Source: Burkholderia pyrrocinia
GTDB taxonomy: Bacteria; Pseudomonadota; Gammaproteobacteria; Burkholderiales; Burkholderiaceae
Assembly: GCF_022809715.1 (NCBI RefSeq)
Contig: NZ_CP094459.1
Coordinates: 2,666,001-2,730,000 of the forward strand
DNA: 64,000 bases
Reading direction: 5' to 3'
Numbering within the stretch: the stretch's first letter is position 1; each line of letters begins with the position of its first letter. Both the position numbers and the translations under genes were made by a program. Below the pieces are notes generated by a model. It worked only from the letters and a program-made list of their open reading frames with translations. It did not search any database and was not told where the DNA came from. This document shows, one piece after another, positions 10,389 through 19,676 of this stretch.

Positions 10389-11633
10389 TTACAGCGCCGG
10401 CACCAGCTTGAAGTCGACCGGCTTGCCGACCGCAACCTTCTGCGGATTCGCGCCGAGCTGCCCCGTTTCGGCATCGCGGCTGAACACGTAGAACGTATCG
10501 CTGTCCTGGTTGCCGACGATCAGCCACTTGCCGGTCGGATCGATCAGGAACTCGCGCGGCGTCTTGCCGAGGCTCGACTGGCGGCCGACGTGCTTGAGCC
10601 GGCCGTCGGCCTTGTTCACCGCGTAGATCACGATGTCGTTCGCGTCGCCGCGGTTGCTCGCATACAGGAAGCGGCCGTCCGGCGACAGATGAATCGCACC
10701 GCCGCCGACCTTGCCCTTGAAGCCCGGCGCCGTCATCGGCACCGTCTCGACCGGCGTCAGCTTGCCGTCGTGGTAGCCGAACACCTCGACCGACGCGTTC
10801 AGCTCGCTCGTCACGTACGCGAACCGGCCGTCGGCGCCGAACACCATGTGACGCGGGCCCGAACCGGCCTTCACCGTCGTGTAGCGCGTGTCGGTCGGGC
10901 CGATCAGCCCGCGGCTGCCGTCCACCGTGTAGCGGTAGCCGTAGATCTTGTCCGCGCCGAGATCCTGCACGAACAGGTAACGACCGTCCGGCGAAAACAC
11001 CGTCGAGTGCACGTGCGCGCCGTCCTGGCGGCCCTTCACGGGCCCCGTGCCTTCATGGTGCACGGTCAGCACGGCCTGGCCGACCGCGCCGTCGTCGCGC
11101 AGCGGGAACACCGCGAAGCTGCCGCCCGGATCCGCCGCAACCGAATAGTTGGCCGTCACGAGGTACTTGCCGTCCGGCGACAGCGCGAGATAGCAAGGAT
11201 CGTTCCCCTCCGACGACACGCGGTCGATGAAGGTCAGCGCGCCCGTCTTCGCGTCGAAGCGGAACGCGCTGACGCCGCCGCGCTGCGTCGCCGGCCCGTC
11301 GTCGCCGGGCAGTTCGTTGACCGCGTAGACGGTGCGACCGTCGCGGCTCGGCAACAGATAGGACGGATTCACGGTCTTCGCCGACGACACCGGCGCGACG
11401 CTGCCGGTTTTCGTATCGAAGCGGTAAACATAGATCCCGTCGCTGCCGCCACCCGTATAGGTGCCGACGAGCAGGTTGTAGACGCCGTCGGCCGGGGCGG
11501 GCGATTGCTGCGCAAATGCATGGGTCGCGGACAGTGAAAGCACGATCGCGAAACCTTTCATCCAGTGAGCGAGCCTAAGCGGGAACCCTCGTGTCGAAGC
11601 GCGTGCGTCATGCTCGCGTAAACGGTTGGGCAT
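10389..11633 (-). CDS. Secreted 6-phosphogluconolactonase-like beta-propeller protein
   Basis: 414 residues. The ATG at 11633 is preceded by GGAGG five bases upstream, which decides the start over longer open frame. A signal sequence follows (MKGFAIVLSLSATHAFA, ending near residue 42), so the mature protein is periplasmic or secreted. The body is a seven-bladed propeller of the lactonase family (PF10282), shown by repeated blades of the form SPDGKYLVTANY, SPDGRYLFVQD and SPDGRFLYASNRG, and a start of the type LLVGTYTGGGSDGIYVY. The family includes the YbhE 6-phosphogluconolactonase, but exported members act on unknown substrates, so true Pgl activity is doubtful. It is divergent from the GH15 gene and the two may share a control region (11634-11796). 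Confidence 0.85.
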   Translation of the reverse strand: MPNRLREHDARASTRGFPLRLAHWMKGFAIVLSLSATHAFAQQSPAPADGVYNLLVGTYTGGGSDGIYVYRFDTKTGSVAPVSSAKTVNPSYLLPSRDGRTVYAVNELPGDDGPATQRGGVSAFRFDAKTGALTFIDRVSSEGNDPCYLALSPDGKYLVTANYSVAADPGGSFAVFPLRDDGAVGQAVLTVHHEGTGPVKGRQDGAHVHSTVFSPDGRYLFVQDLGADKIYGYRYTVDGSRGLIGPTDTRYTTVKAGSGPRHMVFGADGRFAYVTSELNASVEVFGYHDGKLTPVETVPMTAPGFKGKVGGGAIHLSPDGRFLYASNRGDANDIVIYAVNKADGRLKHVGRQSSLGKTPREFLIDPTGKWLIVGNQDSDTFYVFSRDAETGQLGANPQKVAVGKPVDFKLVPAL

Positions 11634-11796
11634 TGAATCCTCCTTGCATCGAGTCGCTTCAAGTGTTGAGATAGGACGAAACGCCGGCCGTTCACGCGCT
11701 CCGCCGCCCGGCCGAGTATACGGGGCGCAGCGCCGGCACGTGAAGCCCGGGCGCCGCCGTCCGCATTGTGAACTCGAAACCAAGGATCGCCTGCCC

Positions 11797-13626
11797 ATGC
11801 CCGCCCTGATCGAAGACTACGCCCTCGTCGGCGACGGCCACACCGCCGCGCTGATCGCAAAAGACGGCTCCGTCGACTGGCTGTGCTGGCCCCGCTTCGA
11901 TTCGGGCGCCTGCTTCGCGGCGCTCGTCGGCACGCCCGAGCACGGTCGCTGGCTGCTCGCGCCGGCCGACGCCGCCGCGATCACGCACACGACCCGCCGC
12001 TATCGCGGCGACACGCTGATTCTCGAAACCGATTACGAAAGCGCCGACGGCGCCGTCACCGTGATCGACTTCATGCCGCCCGGCAACGGCTGGTCCGAAC
12101 TCGTGCGGATTGTCGTCGGCCGCCACGGCACGATGAAGATGCGCATGGAGCTCGTGTTGCGCTTCGACTACGGCTTCTCGGTCCCGTGGGTCACGCAACT
12201 GACCCGCGAGGACGGCATGAAGGCGATCGCCGGCCCCGACACCGTCGTGCTGCGTACGCCGGTGCCGCTCACCGGCAAGAATCTCCATACGATTGCGGAA
12301 TTCACGGTGAGCGCCGACGAACGCGTGCCGTTCTCGCTCAGCTACGCGGCATCGCACATGCGGCTGCCGCCCGCGCGCGATCCGCTGTCGATGCTCGCGC
12401 GCACCGAGAACTACTGGCTCGAATGGTCGGGCCGCTGCCAGGTGCAGGGCCGCTACGCGGCCGCCGTGCGCCGTTCGCTGATCACGCTGAAGGCACTCGC
12501 GTACGAGCCGACCGGCGGCATCGTCGCGGCGCCGACCACGTCGCTGCCCGAGAAGATCGGCGGCAACCGCAACTGGGACTACCGCTACTGCTGGCTGCGC
12601 GACGCGACGATCACGCTGCTCGCGCTGATGCGCGGCGGCTACTACGACGAGGCGCGCGCATGGCGCACGTGGCTCGGCCGCGTGATGGCCGGCTCGCCCG
12701 AGCAGATCCAGATCATGTACGGGATCGCCGGCGAACGCCGGCTGCCGGAAATGGAACTCGACTGGCTGCCCGGCTATCAGGACTCGAAGCCCGTACGCAT
12801 CGGCAACGGCGCCGCGAACCAGCTCCAGCTCGACGTGTTCGGCGAGGTGATGGCCGCGCTGCACCTCGCGCGCGTGGGCGGGCTGCAGGCCGACGACACG
12901 GTCTGGTCCGTGCAGTGCGCGCTGCTCGACCATCTCGAGAAGATCTGGCAGGAACCCGACGAGGGGGTCTGGGAAACGCGCGGCGGCCGCCGTCATTTCA
13001 CGTTCTCGAAGGTGATGGCGTGGGTTGCGTTCGACCGCGCGATCAAGTCTGCGGAAATGTTCCGGCTGCCCGGCTCGCTCGACCGCTGGCGCACGCTGCG
13101 CGAGCGGATCCATGCCGACGTATGCGACAACGCGTGGCACAAGGACAAGCAGGCGTTCGCGCAGAGCTACGGCAGCGACGAGCTCGACGCGAGCGTGCTG
13201 CTGATGCCGCTGCTCGGCTTCCTGCCGCCGGAAGACCCGCGCATCGTCGGCACGGTCGAAGCGATCGAGCGGGAATTGCTGCACGACGGGCTCGTGATGC
13301 GCTACCGCACGACCGAATACGACGACGGCCTGCCGCCCGGCGAAGGCACGTTTCTCGCGTGCAGTTTCTGGCTGGTCGACAACTACGCGCTGCTCGGCCG
13401 GATCGACGACGCGCACCGCCTGTTCAGCCGGCTGCTCTCGCTGTCGAACGATCTCGGGCTGCTCGCGGAGGAATACGACCCGGTTGCCGGGCGGCTCGTC
13501 GGCAACTTCCCGCAGGCGTTCTCGCACGTGGCGCTCGTGCATACCGCGATGAACCTGATGCACCACGAAGACGCAATGGCGCGCGCGGCCGGCCAGCCCG
13601 CACCGGCGATGGCCACGGGGCGCTGA
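11797..13626 (+). CDS. Glycoside hydrolase family 15 protein (glucoamylase/trehalase-like)
   Basis: 609 residues, cytosolic (no signal peptide). The N-terminal third is the trehalase-like beta domain (starts IEDYALVGDGHTAALI, then GSVDWLCWPRFDS), followed by an (alpha/alpha)6 barrel. Typical GH15 blocks are visible: GNRNWDYRYCWLRDA near residue 258, the GEV after QLQLDVF, and a C-terminal EEYDPVAGRLVGNFPQAFSH with the expected catalytic acid. Such enzymes hydrolyse alpha-glucans or trehalose to glucose and serve in storage-sugar turnover. The start is the ATG at 11797 with AAGGA upstream; the frame is open further 5' but only this start gives the family N-terminus. Its substrate cannot be read from sequence. 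Confidence 0.9.
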   Translation: MPALIEDYALVGDGHTAALIAKDGSVDWLCWPRFDSGACFAALVGTPEHGRWLLAPADAAAITHTTRRYRGDTLILETDYESADGAVTVIDFMPPGNGWSELVRIVVGRHGTMKMRMELVLRFDYGFSVPWVTQLTREDGMKAIAGPDTVVLRTPVPLTGKNLHTIAEFTVSADERVPFSLSYAASHMRLPPARDPLSMLARTENYWLEWSGRCQVQGRYAAAVRRSLITLKALAYEPTGGIVAAPTTSLPEKIGGNRNWDYRYCWLRDATITLLALMRGGYYDEARAWRTWLGRVMAGSPEQIQIMYGIAGERRLPEMELDWLPGYQDSKPVRIGNGAANQLQLDVFGEVMAALHLARVGGLQADDTVWSVQCALLDHLEKIWQEPDEGVWETRGGRRHFTFSKVMAWVAFDRAIKSAEMFRLPGSLDRWRTLRERIHADVCDNAWHKDKQAFAQSYGSDELDASVLLMPLLGFLPPEDPRIVGTVEAIERELLHDGLVMRYRTTEYDDGLPPGEGTFLACSFWLVDNYALLGRIDDAHRLFSRLLSLSNDLGLLAEEYDPVAGRLVGNFPQAFSHVALVHTAMNLMHHEDAMARAAGQPAPAMATGR

Positions 13627-13689
13627 ACGAGGCGCGGGCAGCTTTTTCAGAGAACGTCAAATCGCAAAATTTTGATGAAAAATCGCGGA

Positions 13690-13708
13690 AATGTTGCGTT
13701 GCAACATT
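13690..13708. promoter_or_regulatory. Perfect dyad overlapping the phaZ promoter (possible PhaR operator)
   Basis: AATGTTGC-GTT-GCAACATT, an 8-bp perfect inverted repeat whose core TGC-N3-GCA matches the type of site described for the PHA-responsive repressor PhaR. It covers the -35 hexamer of the phaZ promoter. A further half-site TGCAACAT lies just downstream near 13750. The regulator assignment is inference. Confidence 0.5.
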
Positions 13709-13727
13709 CATCGTTGTCCGATATGAT
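13699..13727 (+). promoter_or_regulatory. Sigma-70 promoter of phaZ
   Basis: TTGCAA (13699-13704), a 17-bp spacer, then TATGAT (13722-13727). The predicted start near 13734 leaves a leader of about 104 nt before the ATG of phaZ. The surrounding 100 bp is clearly AT-richer than the neighbouring genes. Confidence 0.65.
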
Positions 13728-13837
13728 CGACACGATTGACCGGCCGCAGTGCAACATGGCCGGCCGCTGACCCCCACGGCACGCCGCGACGCCCCACGCC
13801 GCCCTTGCGCACCGTCCCCCACGCGGGAGTAGTCTGC

Positions 13838-15310
13838 ATGCTTTACCAACTGCACGAATTCCAGCGGGCGATGCTGAGCCCGCTCACGGCCTGGGCCCAG
13901 GCCGCCTCCAAGTCGTTCGCCAATCCGTCCAGCCCGTTCTCGCTGATGCCGGGCGCGACGCGGATGGCCGCCGCGTACGAACTGATGTACCGGCTGGGCA
14001 AGGATTACGAGAAGCCCGAATTCAACATTCATCAGATCGTCAAGGACGGCCACAACATCCCGATCGTCGAGCAGACGATCGTCGAGAAGCCGTTCTGCCG
14101 GCTGCTGCGTTTCAAGCGCTATTCGGACGACGCCGACGCCGTCACGCAGTTGAAGGACGAGCCGGTCGTGCTGGTCTGCGCGCCGCTGTCGGGCCACCAC
14201 TCGACGCTGCTGCGCGACACGGTGCGCACGCTGCTGCAGGATCACAAGGTCTACATCACCGACTGGATCGACGCGCGGATGGTGCCGGTCGAGACCGGCC
14301 CGTTCCACCTGCACGACTACGTCGCGTACATCCAGGAATTCATCCGTCACATCGGCGCGCGCAACCTGCACGTGATCTCGGTGTGCCAGCCGACGGTGCC
14401 GGTGCTCGCGGCGATCTCGCTGATGGCGAGCCGCGGCGAGGACACGCCGCTCACGATGACGATGATGGGCGGCCCGATCGACGCGCGCCGCAGCCCGACG
14501 TCGGTGAACTCGCTCGCGACGCAGCACTCGACCGCGTGGTTCGAGAACAACGTGATCCACACGGTGCCCGCGAACTATCCGGGCGAAGGCCGCCACGTAT
14601 ATCCGGGCTTCCTGCAGCATACGGGTTTCGTCGCGATGAACCCGGAGCGGCACGCGCAATCGCACTGGGATTTCTACCAGAGCCTGCTGCGCGGCGACGA
14701 GGACGACGCCGAGGCGCACCGCCGCTTCTACGACGAATACAACGCGGTGCTCGACATGGCCGCCGAGTATTACCTCGAGACGATCCGTGTCGTGTTCCAG
14801 GAATTCCGGCTGGCCGAAGGCACGTGGGATGTCGAAGGCGAGCGCGTGCGTCCGCAGGACATCAGGCACACCGCGCTGATGACGATCGAGGGCGAACTCG
14901 ACGACATCTCGGGCAGCGGCCAGACGCACGTCGCGCACGAGCTGTGCACGGGCATCCCGCAAGACCAGCGCCGCAGCCTGACCGCCGAGAAGTGCGGTCA
15001 CTACGGGATCTTCTCGGGCCGCCGCTGGCGCACGATCATCTACCCGCAGCTGCGCGACTTCATCCGCGAGCATGCGCCGGAACCGAAGCACGGCGCGACG
15101 AAGGATCGCCCCGAGGCGCCGGCAGCCACGACGCTGACGGCCGTACCGGCCATCGACACGTCGGCTGAAACGACGCGCGCCACCACGGCGAAACGCACGC
15201 GCGCGAAGGCACCGGTCGCGGCCGCCGCGCCCGCCAAGGCCGCACCGGCCGCGAAGCGCGCAAGCAGCAGCCCGCGCGCAAAAGCCGTGCGCACGCGCAA
15301 GGCCGCTTGA
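13838..15310 (+). CDS. phaZ: Intracellular poly(3-hydroxybutyrate) depolymerase
   Basis: 490 residues. It mobilises native PHB granules in the cytosol and has no signal peptide. The N-terminus MLYQLHEFQRAMLSPL is characteristic of the Ralstonia/Burkholderia i-PhaZ family. The nucleophile is Cys183 in ISVCQPTVP, the Cys variant of the lipase box known from PhaZ1 of Ralstonia eutropha. A candidate His lies in AEKCGHYGIFSGRRW near residue 390. From about 415 to the end there is an Ala/Lys/Arg/Thr-rich tail with PAKAAPAAK-type repeats that resembles the basic tails of PhaM/PhaF and histone H1; it is not part of the catalytic fold. The ATG at 13838 has GGGAG upstream and was preferred to the longer open frame. 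It is transcribed from its own promoter and ends at a strong hairpin. Confidence 0.93.
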   Translation: MLYQLHEFQRAMLSPLTAWAQAASKSFANPSSPFSLMPGATRMAAAYELMYRLGKDYEKPEFNIHQIVKDGHNIPIVEQTIVEKPFCRLLRFKRYSDDADAVTQLKDEPVVLVCAPLSGHHSTLLRDTVRTLLQDHKVYITDWIDARMVPVETGPFHLHDYVAYIQEFIRHIGARNLHVISVCQPTVPVLAAISLMASRGEDTPLTMTMMGGPIDARRSPTSVNSLATQHSTAWFENNVIHTVPANYPGEGRHVYPGFLQHTGFVAMNPERHAQSHWDFYQSLLRGDEDDAEAHRRFYDEYNAVLDMAAEYYLETIRVVFQEFRLAEGTWDVEGERVRPQDIRHTALMTIEGELDDISGSGQTHVAHELCTGIPQDQRRSLTAEKCGHYGIFSGRRWRTIIYPQLRDFIREHAPEPKHGATKDRPEAPAATTLTAVPAIDTSAETTRATTAKRTRAKAPVAAAAPAKAAPAAKRASSSPRAKAVRTRKAA

Positions 15311-15327
15311 CGCACCGCGTTCCGACG

Positions 15328-15365
15328 AAAAAACGCCGCCGTTGCCTGCGCACGGCGGCGTTTTT
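15328..15365. terminator. Bidirectional terminator between phaZ and the tetR-like gene
   Basis: 9-bp perfect GC stem (15334-15342 / 15352-15360) with an A run before it and TTTTT after it. It works for both convergent genes. Confidence 0.85.
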
Positions 15366-15391
15366 GCATCCGGCGGCGAATGATCGCCGCG

Positions 15392-16024
15392 TCAGCGCCG
15401 CAGCAGATACGCGAGCAGCACCTCGGTGTTCATCCGGACCATTTCCGCGCGCTCGTCGGTATCGGTGAAGTCACGGCCGAGCGTCGCGGCGAGCGTGAAG
15501 CGGTTCGACACGATGTAGTAGCCGAGCCCCGACAGCGTCACGTAGAAGCGCAGCGGATCGACGTCGCTGCGGAACAGCCCGGCCTTCTGGCCACGCGTCA
15601 GCACGTTGCCGAGCTTCGCGACGATCGGCGACATCATCTCGCGGATCCGCGTCGACTTGTGCAGGTAGCGCGCTTCGTGCAGGTTCTCGTTGTTGATGAG
15701 CCTGAGCAGCTCCGGGTGGTCGCGGTAGTAATCCCAAACGAAATGCGCGAGCCGCGTGACGGCTTCGACCGGCGCGACGCCGTCGAGATCGAGCACGCGC
15801 TCGGCCTCGGTCAGCGCGGAGAACGCGTGTTCGAGCACGGCCGTAAACAGCTGCTCCTTGCTGCCGAAGTAGTAATAGAGCATGCGCTCGTTGGTTTCGG
15901 CCCGGCGCGCGATCTGGTCGACGCGTGCGCCGAACAGCCCTCCACTTGCGAACTCTTCGGCTGCCGCCATCAGGATGCGACGGCGCGTACCTTCAGGATC
16001 TCTTTTGATTTTTGGCTGATTCAT
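15392..16024 (-). CDS. TetR/AcrR-family transcriptional regulator
   Basis: 210 residues. The N-terminal TetR helix-turn-helix spans about residues 12-58 ([16 protein letters not shown], then [28 protein letters not shown]). The ligand and dimer domain follows and resembles the group with RutR/YcdC-type C-terminal domains ([13 protein letters not shown] segment). It is divergent from the RnfB-type gene, so the 250-bp region 16025-16276 is the natural place for its operator; no clear palindrome was found there. The effector and targets are unknown. Confidence 0.88.
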   Translation of the reverse strand: MNQPKIKRDPEGTRRRILMAAAEEFASGGLFGARVDQIARRAETNERMLYYYFGSKEQLFTAVLEHAFSALTEAERVLDLDGVAPVEAVTRLAHFVWDYYRDHPELLRLINNENLHEARYLHKSTRIREMMSPIVAKLGNVLTRGQKAGLFRSDVDPLRFYVTLSGLGYYIVSNRFTLAATLGRDFTDTDERAEMVRMNTEVLLAYLLRR

Positions 16025-16276
16025 GGTGGCGTTTTGCTATGTGAGCCGCGTGATCCGGACCGGCACCCCCACCGCCTCGGCGCCGGCCGCCGTGGAACGG
16101 GCGCGCCGCGTGCGGCCGCCCTCCTGCTGAGCCCCTGCAAAAAAGCGGTTCGATTATGCGCACAGACGGCGTCCAGCGCAATGCGGGAAATCGGCGATAA
16201 TCAAGCTTTGGCAAACCTTTCCGGCCGCGCCCCGCGCGGCCGAGAGCCATTCGGCGCCGCTGCGCCCGTTGTCACC

Positions 16277-17185
16277 GTGACCGACTCCAAAACACTCGCA
16301 GATCGCATCGAAGATCTGCTTCCCCAGACGCAATGCACGAAGTGCGGCTATAACGGCTGCCGCCCGTATGCCGAGGCAATCGCCGCCGGCGATGCGAACT
16401 ACAACCAGTGTCCGCCCGGCGGCGCCGAAGGCATCGCACGCCTCGCCGGCCTGCTCGGCAAGCCGGTGATTCCGCTGAACCCCGTCAACGGCAGCGAGCA
16501 TCCGCGTGCCGTCGCATTCATCGACGAAAGCCTGTGCATCGGCTGCACGCTGTGCATGCAGGCGTGCCCGGTCGACGCGATCGTCGGCGCACCGAAGCTG
16601 ATGCATACGATCGTCGAGTCGCTCTGCACGGGCTGCGACCTGTGCGTGCCGCCATGCCCCGTCGACTGCATCGCGATGCTGCCCGTGACCGGCGATCGCA
16701 CGGGCTGGGACGCGTGGTCGCAGGAACAGGCCGATGCCGCGCGCGAACGCCATGACCTCCGGCTCGCCCGCCAGCGCCGCGAACGCGAGGCCGCCGAAGC
16801 GCGCGCCGCCGCACGCCGCGCGGCCAGTGCCGGCGCGGCGAAGCCGGCCGCAGAACAACCCGCAGCGCAGCCGGGCACGCCGGCCGCCGCACCGGCCGTC
16901 GACGATGCCGACGCGAAGAAACGCGCGATCATCGCCGCCGCGCTCGAACGCGCGCGCAAGAAAAAGGAAGAACTCTCCGGGCAAGGTGCCGGGCCGAAGA
17001 ACACCGAAGGCGTGAGCGCGGCCGTCCAGGCGCAGATCGACGCGGCCGAGGCCCGCCGCAAACGGCTCGCCGAACAGCAGGCGCAGCGCGACGCCGAAGC
17101 CGCCGCGGCGGATGGCGACGACCACGACGCCGGCAACGACGACCCAGGCGGCCCGTCCGCGCCGCCCGACCAGAACGCTCCATGA
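16277..17185 (+). CDS. RnfB/RsxB-type iron-sulfur protein (orphan)
   Basis: 302 residues starting at GTG 16277 ([18 protein letters not shown]). The N-terminal 4Fe4S domain binds through Cys20, Cys23, Cys28 and Cys45 (CTKCGYNGC ... QCPPGG). Two ferredoxin-type 4Fe-4S motifs follow: [12 protein letters not shown] (Cys87-Cys97) and [12 protein letters not shown] (Cys117-Cys127). Residues from about 150 on form a highly charged Ala/Arg/Glu coiled tail, absent from classical RnfB. The N-terminal membrane anchor of true RnfB is missing and there is no rnf operon beside it, so it is probably a soluble electron carrier. Its stop codon overlaps the start of nth (ATGA), implying co-translation with a 4Fe-4S enzyme. 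The open frame extends upstream, including an ATG at 16180, but homology begins at the GTG. Confidence 0.85.
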   Translation: MTDSKTLADRIEDLLPQTQCTKCGYNGCRPYAEAIAAGDANYNQCPPGGAEGIARLAGLLGKPVIPLNPVNGSEHPRAVAFIDESLCIGCTLCMQACPVDAIVGAPKLMHTIVESLCTGCDLCVPPCPVDCIAMLPVTGDRTGWDAWSQEQADAARERHDLRLARQRREREAAEARAAARRAASAGAAKPAAEQPAAQPGTPAAAPAVDDADAKKRAIIAAALERARKKKEELSGQGAGPKNTEGVSAAVQAQIDAAEARRKRLAEQQAQRDAEAAAADGDDHDAGNDDPGGPSAPPDQNAP

Positions 17186-17826
17186 ACGCCAGCAAAAGAC
17201 ACGCGATCTACGAAACGCTGCAGAGCCTCAATCCGCATCCGACCACCGAGCTCGAATACACGACGCCGTTCGAGCTGCTGATCGCCGTGATGCTGTCCGC
17301 GCAGGCGACCGACGTGTCGGTCAACAAGGCGATGCGGAAGATGTTTCCGGTCGCGAACACCCCGCGACAAATCGTCGCGCTTGGCGAGGAAGGCGTCACC
17401 GAGTACATCAAGACGATCGGTCTTTACCGAACCAAGGCGAAGAACGTGGTCGCGACGAGCCAAATTCTGCTCGACCGCTACGACGGCGAGGTGCCGGCCG
17501 ATCGCGAAGCGCTCGAAAGCCTGCCGGGCGTCGGCCGCAAGACCGCGAACGTCGTGCTGAACACCGCGTTCGGCCAGCCGACGATCGCGGTCGACACGCA
17601 CATCTTCCGTGTCGCGAATCGCACGGGGCTCGCGCCGGGCAAGGACGTGCGCGCCGTCGAGGCCGCGCTGGAGAAGTTCACGCCGAAGGAATTCCTGCAG
17701 GACGCGCATCACTGGCTGATCCTGCACGGGCGCTATGTGTGCAAGGCCCGCAAGCCCGAATGCTGGCACTGCGCGATCGAGCCGCTGTGCGAATTCAGGC
17801 CGAAGACGCCGCCGCCCAACGAGTAA
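17182..17826 (+). CDS. nth: Endonuclease III (DNA glycosylase/AP lyase)
   Basis: 214 residues. It removes oxidised pyrimidines and cleaves AP sites in base-excision repair. Everything diagnostic is present: helix-hairpin-helix LPGVGRKTA with catalytic Lys120, catalytic Asp138 in AVDTHIFR, and the C-terminal 4Fe-4S cluster C-x6-C-x2-C-x5-C at Cys187, Cys194, Cys197 and Cys203. The ATG overlaps the upstream ferredoxin stop by 4 bp, so translation is coupled. Confidence 0.97.
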   Translation: MNASKRHAIYETLQSLNPHPTTELEYTTPFELLIAVMLSAQATDVSVNKAMRKMFPVANTPRQIVALGEEGVTEYIKTIGLYRTKAKNVVATSQILLDRYDGEVPADREALESLPGVGRKTANVVLNTAFGQPTIAVDTHIFRVANRTGLAPGKDVRAVEAALEKFTPKEFLQDAHHWLILHGRYVCKARKPECWHCAIEPLCEFRPKTPPPNE

Positions 17827-17905
17827 GCGTCAGGCCCGACAGAGGCACATCGCGCCGGCCCGCCACGCAGGCTCCGTCACGACGCGCACGCCCTTCCCCT
17901 CCCGA

Positions 17906-18841
17906 CTACGCGTTGGACGTCGCGGTCGCGGTCGCATCGTCGGCCGCCGCGCCGCCCGCGCGCACGAGCGCCAGCACGGCCGCAAGGATCGCGACGCCGC
18001 CCGCCCACTGCAGCGGCGACAACGCTTCACCGAACAGCAGCGCCGCGAGCGCGACCGTCACGACCGGCTCGAGCGTCGACAGCATCGACGTGCGCGCGGC
18101 CCCGAGCCGCTCGAGCCCGGCGAAGAACGCGAGCATTGCCGCGACCGTCGACACGAGCGCGATCGCGAGCATCGACGCCCAGCCGCCGGCCGTCGCGGGC
18201 CAGCGCGGCGGCGCGCCGAACGCCGCGGTCCGCACGACGGCGATCGCCACGAGCGTCGCGGTCGCCGACAGGCAGATGATCGCGGTGGTCGCGAGCGGAT
18301 CGACGCCGCGCGTCGCCTTCGTGCCGCCGACGATATACAGCGAATAGATCACCGCGGCCGCCAGCGCGAGCGTGATCCCGAGCGGCTCGCCGTGCCCGCC
18401 GCCGACCATCAGCGCCGAACCCGCGACGCACAGCACGAGCGCGACGGCCTTCGCGCGCGTGAGGCGCTCGCCGAGCCACCACGCGGCCAGCAGCGTGACG
18501 AACGCCGGATACAGGTACAGCAGCAGCGCGACGAGGCTCGCCTGCGCGTGCTGCAGCGCGCTGAAATAGCAGAACGACTGGCCGACGTAGCCGAGCGCGC
18601 CCATCGCCACGAGCGGCGCGAGCGCGCGTCCGCGCGGCCATGCGACACGGCGGTGCCGCGCGATCGCGGCGAGCACCGCGCCGCCGATCGCGAAGCGCAC
18701 GATCAGCAGCCCGAGCACGTCGACGCCGGCCGCGTATGCGTACCGGCCGAAGATCGCCATCGCGCCGAACGCGGCGGCGGACAGCGCGACGTAGAGCGTG
18801 CCCTGCAGGGCGGCGGACGATGAGCGGGCGGTGGCGGTCAT
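17906..18841 (-). CDS. EamA/DMT-superfamily membrane transporter
   Basis: 311 residues with ten predicted hydrophobic segments in two EamA halves (about 12-130 and 150-290), as in drug/metabolite exporters of the RhaT/YdcZ type. The second half carries the GLERLGAARTSMLSTLEPVV motif that is usual near the end of EamA domain 2. It probably exports a small metabolite or amino acid; the substrate is unknown. It is convergent with nth and divergent from the DUF1841 gene. Confidence 0.85.
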   Translation of the reverse strand: MTATARSSSAALQGTLYVALSAAAFGAMAIFGRYAYAAGVDVLGLLIVRFAIGGAVLAAIARHRRVAWPRGRALAPLVAMGALGYVGQSFCYFSALQHAQASLVALLLYLYPAFVTLLAAWWLGERLTRAKAVALVLCVAGSALMVGGGHGEPLGITLALAAAVIYSLYIVGGTKATRGVDPLATTAIICLSATATLVAIAVVRTAAFGAPPRWPATAGGWASMLAIALVSTVAAMLAFFAGLERLGAARTSMLSTLEPVVTVALAALLFGEALSPLQWAGGVAILAAVLALVRAGGAAADDATATATSNA

Positions 18842-19142
18842 GACGGAACGGATGAGAACGGCGCGGTGAAGGGAATCGTCGGAGTTTAGCGGCGCGGCGG
18901 CGGCAAGCCTAGGGCCTGTTCACGCTTACCCGCCTCGCCGACCCGGTACGGAGCGGCCGCAACCGGCTGCGGATTCCACCGGCCATCGCCGAGCACCCAC
19001 ACCGCCAGGCAGTCCGCCCCGCTGCCGCTTGCCGCGCCAACCGCTCCGGCCCGCCGCCCGGCCGTCTCCAGCGCCTTCCGCCGACCCGGCGTACAATGCG
19101 CGACGCGGCACGACGCCGCCCGAATCACGACGTTCCCCCACC
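18842..19142. other. Divergent control region between the EamA gene and the DUF1841 gene
   Basis: 301 bases without a gene. On the plus strand TACAAT at 19092-19097 could be the -10 of the DUF1841 gene, 46 bp before its ATG; no matching -35 is seen. Confidence 0.4.
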
Positions 19143-19577
19143 ATGTTCAATCCAAGCCGCGACGAAGTGCGTCGCTTTTTCACCGAGACCTGGCGCAAGC
19201 AGCGCGCGGGCGAGATCCTGACGCCGCTGGAAGCGATGGCGGCCGACTGGATCGTCGAGCATCCCGAATACCACGCCGAACTCGACGATGCCGACGGCGC
19301 GGCCGCGCGCAACTACACGCCCGAGGAAGGCCGCACGAACCCGTTCCTGCATCTGTCGATGCATCTCGCGATCAGCGAGCAGTTGTCGATCGACCAGCCG
19401 CCCGGCATCCGCGCCGCGCACGACAAGCTGGCGGCGAAACTCGACTCGACCCACGACGCGCAGCACGCGATCATGGAATGCCTCGGCGAGACGATCTGGG
19501 AAGCGCAGCGCACCAACACGCCGCCCGACACCGACGCGTACCTGCAGCGCATCCTGCGCCGCGCGTCGCGCGACTGA
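19143..19577 (+). CDS. DUF1841 family protein
   Basis: 144 residues starting MFNPSRDEVRRFF, which is the usual beginning of this betaproteobacterial family; the frame upstream of this ATG has no similarity. The protein is acidic and helical, with conserved TPLE, DWI..HPEYH and NPFLHLSMHLAI..Q blocks, and has no signal or membrane segment. Function is unknown. It ends just before a strong bidirectional terminator shared with the cytochrome genes. Confidence 0.85.
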   Translation: MFNPSRDEVRRFFTETWRKQRAGEILTPLEAMAADWIVEHPEYHAELDDADGAAARNYTPEEGRTNPFLHLSMHLAISEQLSIDQPPGIRAAHDKLAAKLDSTHDAQHAIMECLGETIWEAQRTNTPPDTDAYLQRILRRASRD

Positions 19578-19614
19578 GCGCCGCGGCGCCGGCACGCAGC
19601 CCCCGGGCCGCGGA

Positions 19615-19648
19615 CAAAAAAATACCCCGCCGCGGCGGGGTATTTTTG
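19615..19648. terminator. Bidirectional terminator, perfect palindrome with A and T runs
   Basis: A fully palindromic 24-bp stem (19621-19644) between an A run and a T run. It separates the DUF1841 gene from the convergent cytochrome genes. Confidence 0.85.
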
Positions 19649-19676
19649 CTGCGCGAGCCCGACAGGCCCGTCGCGC

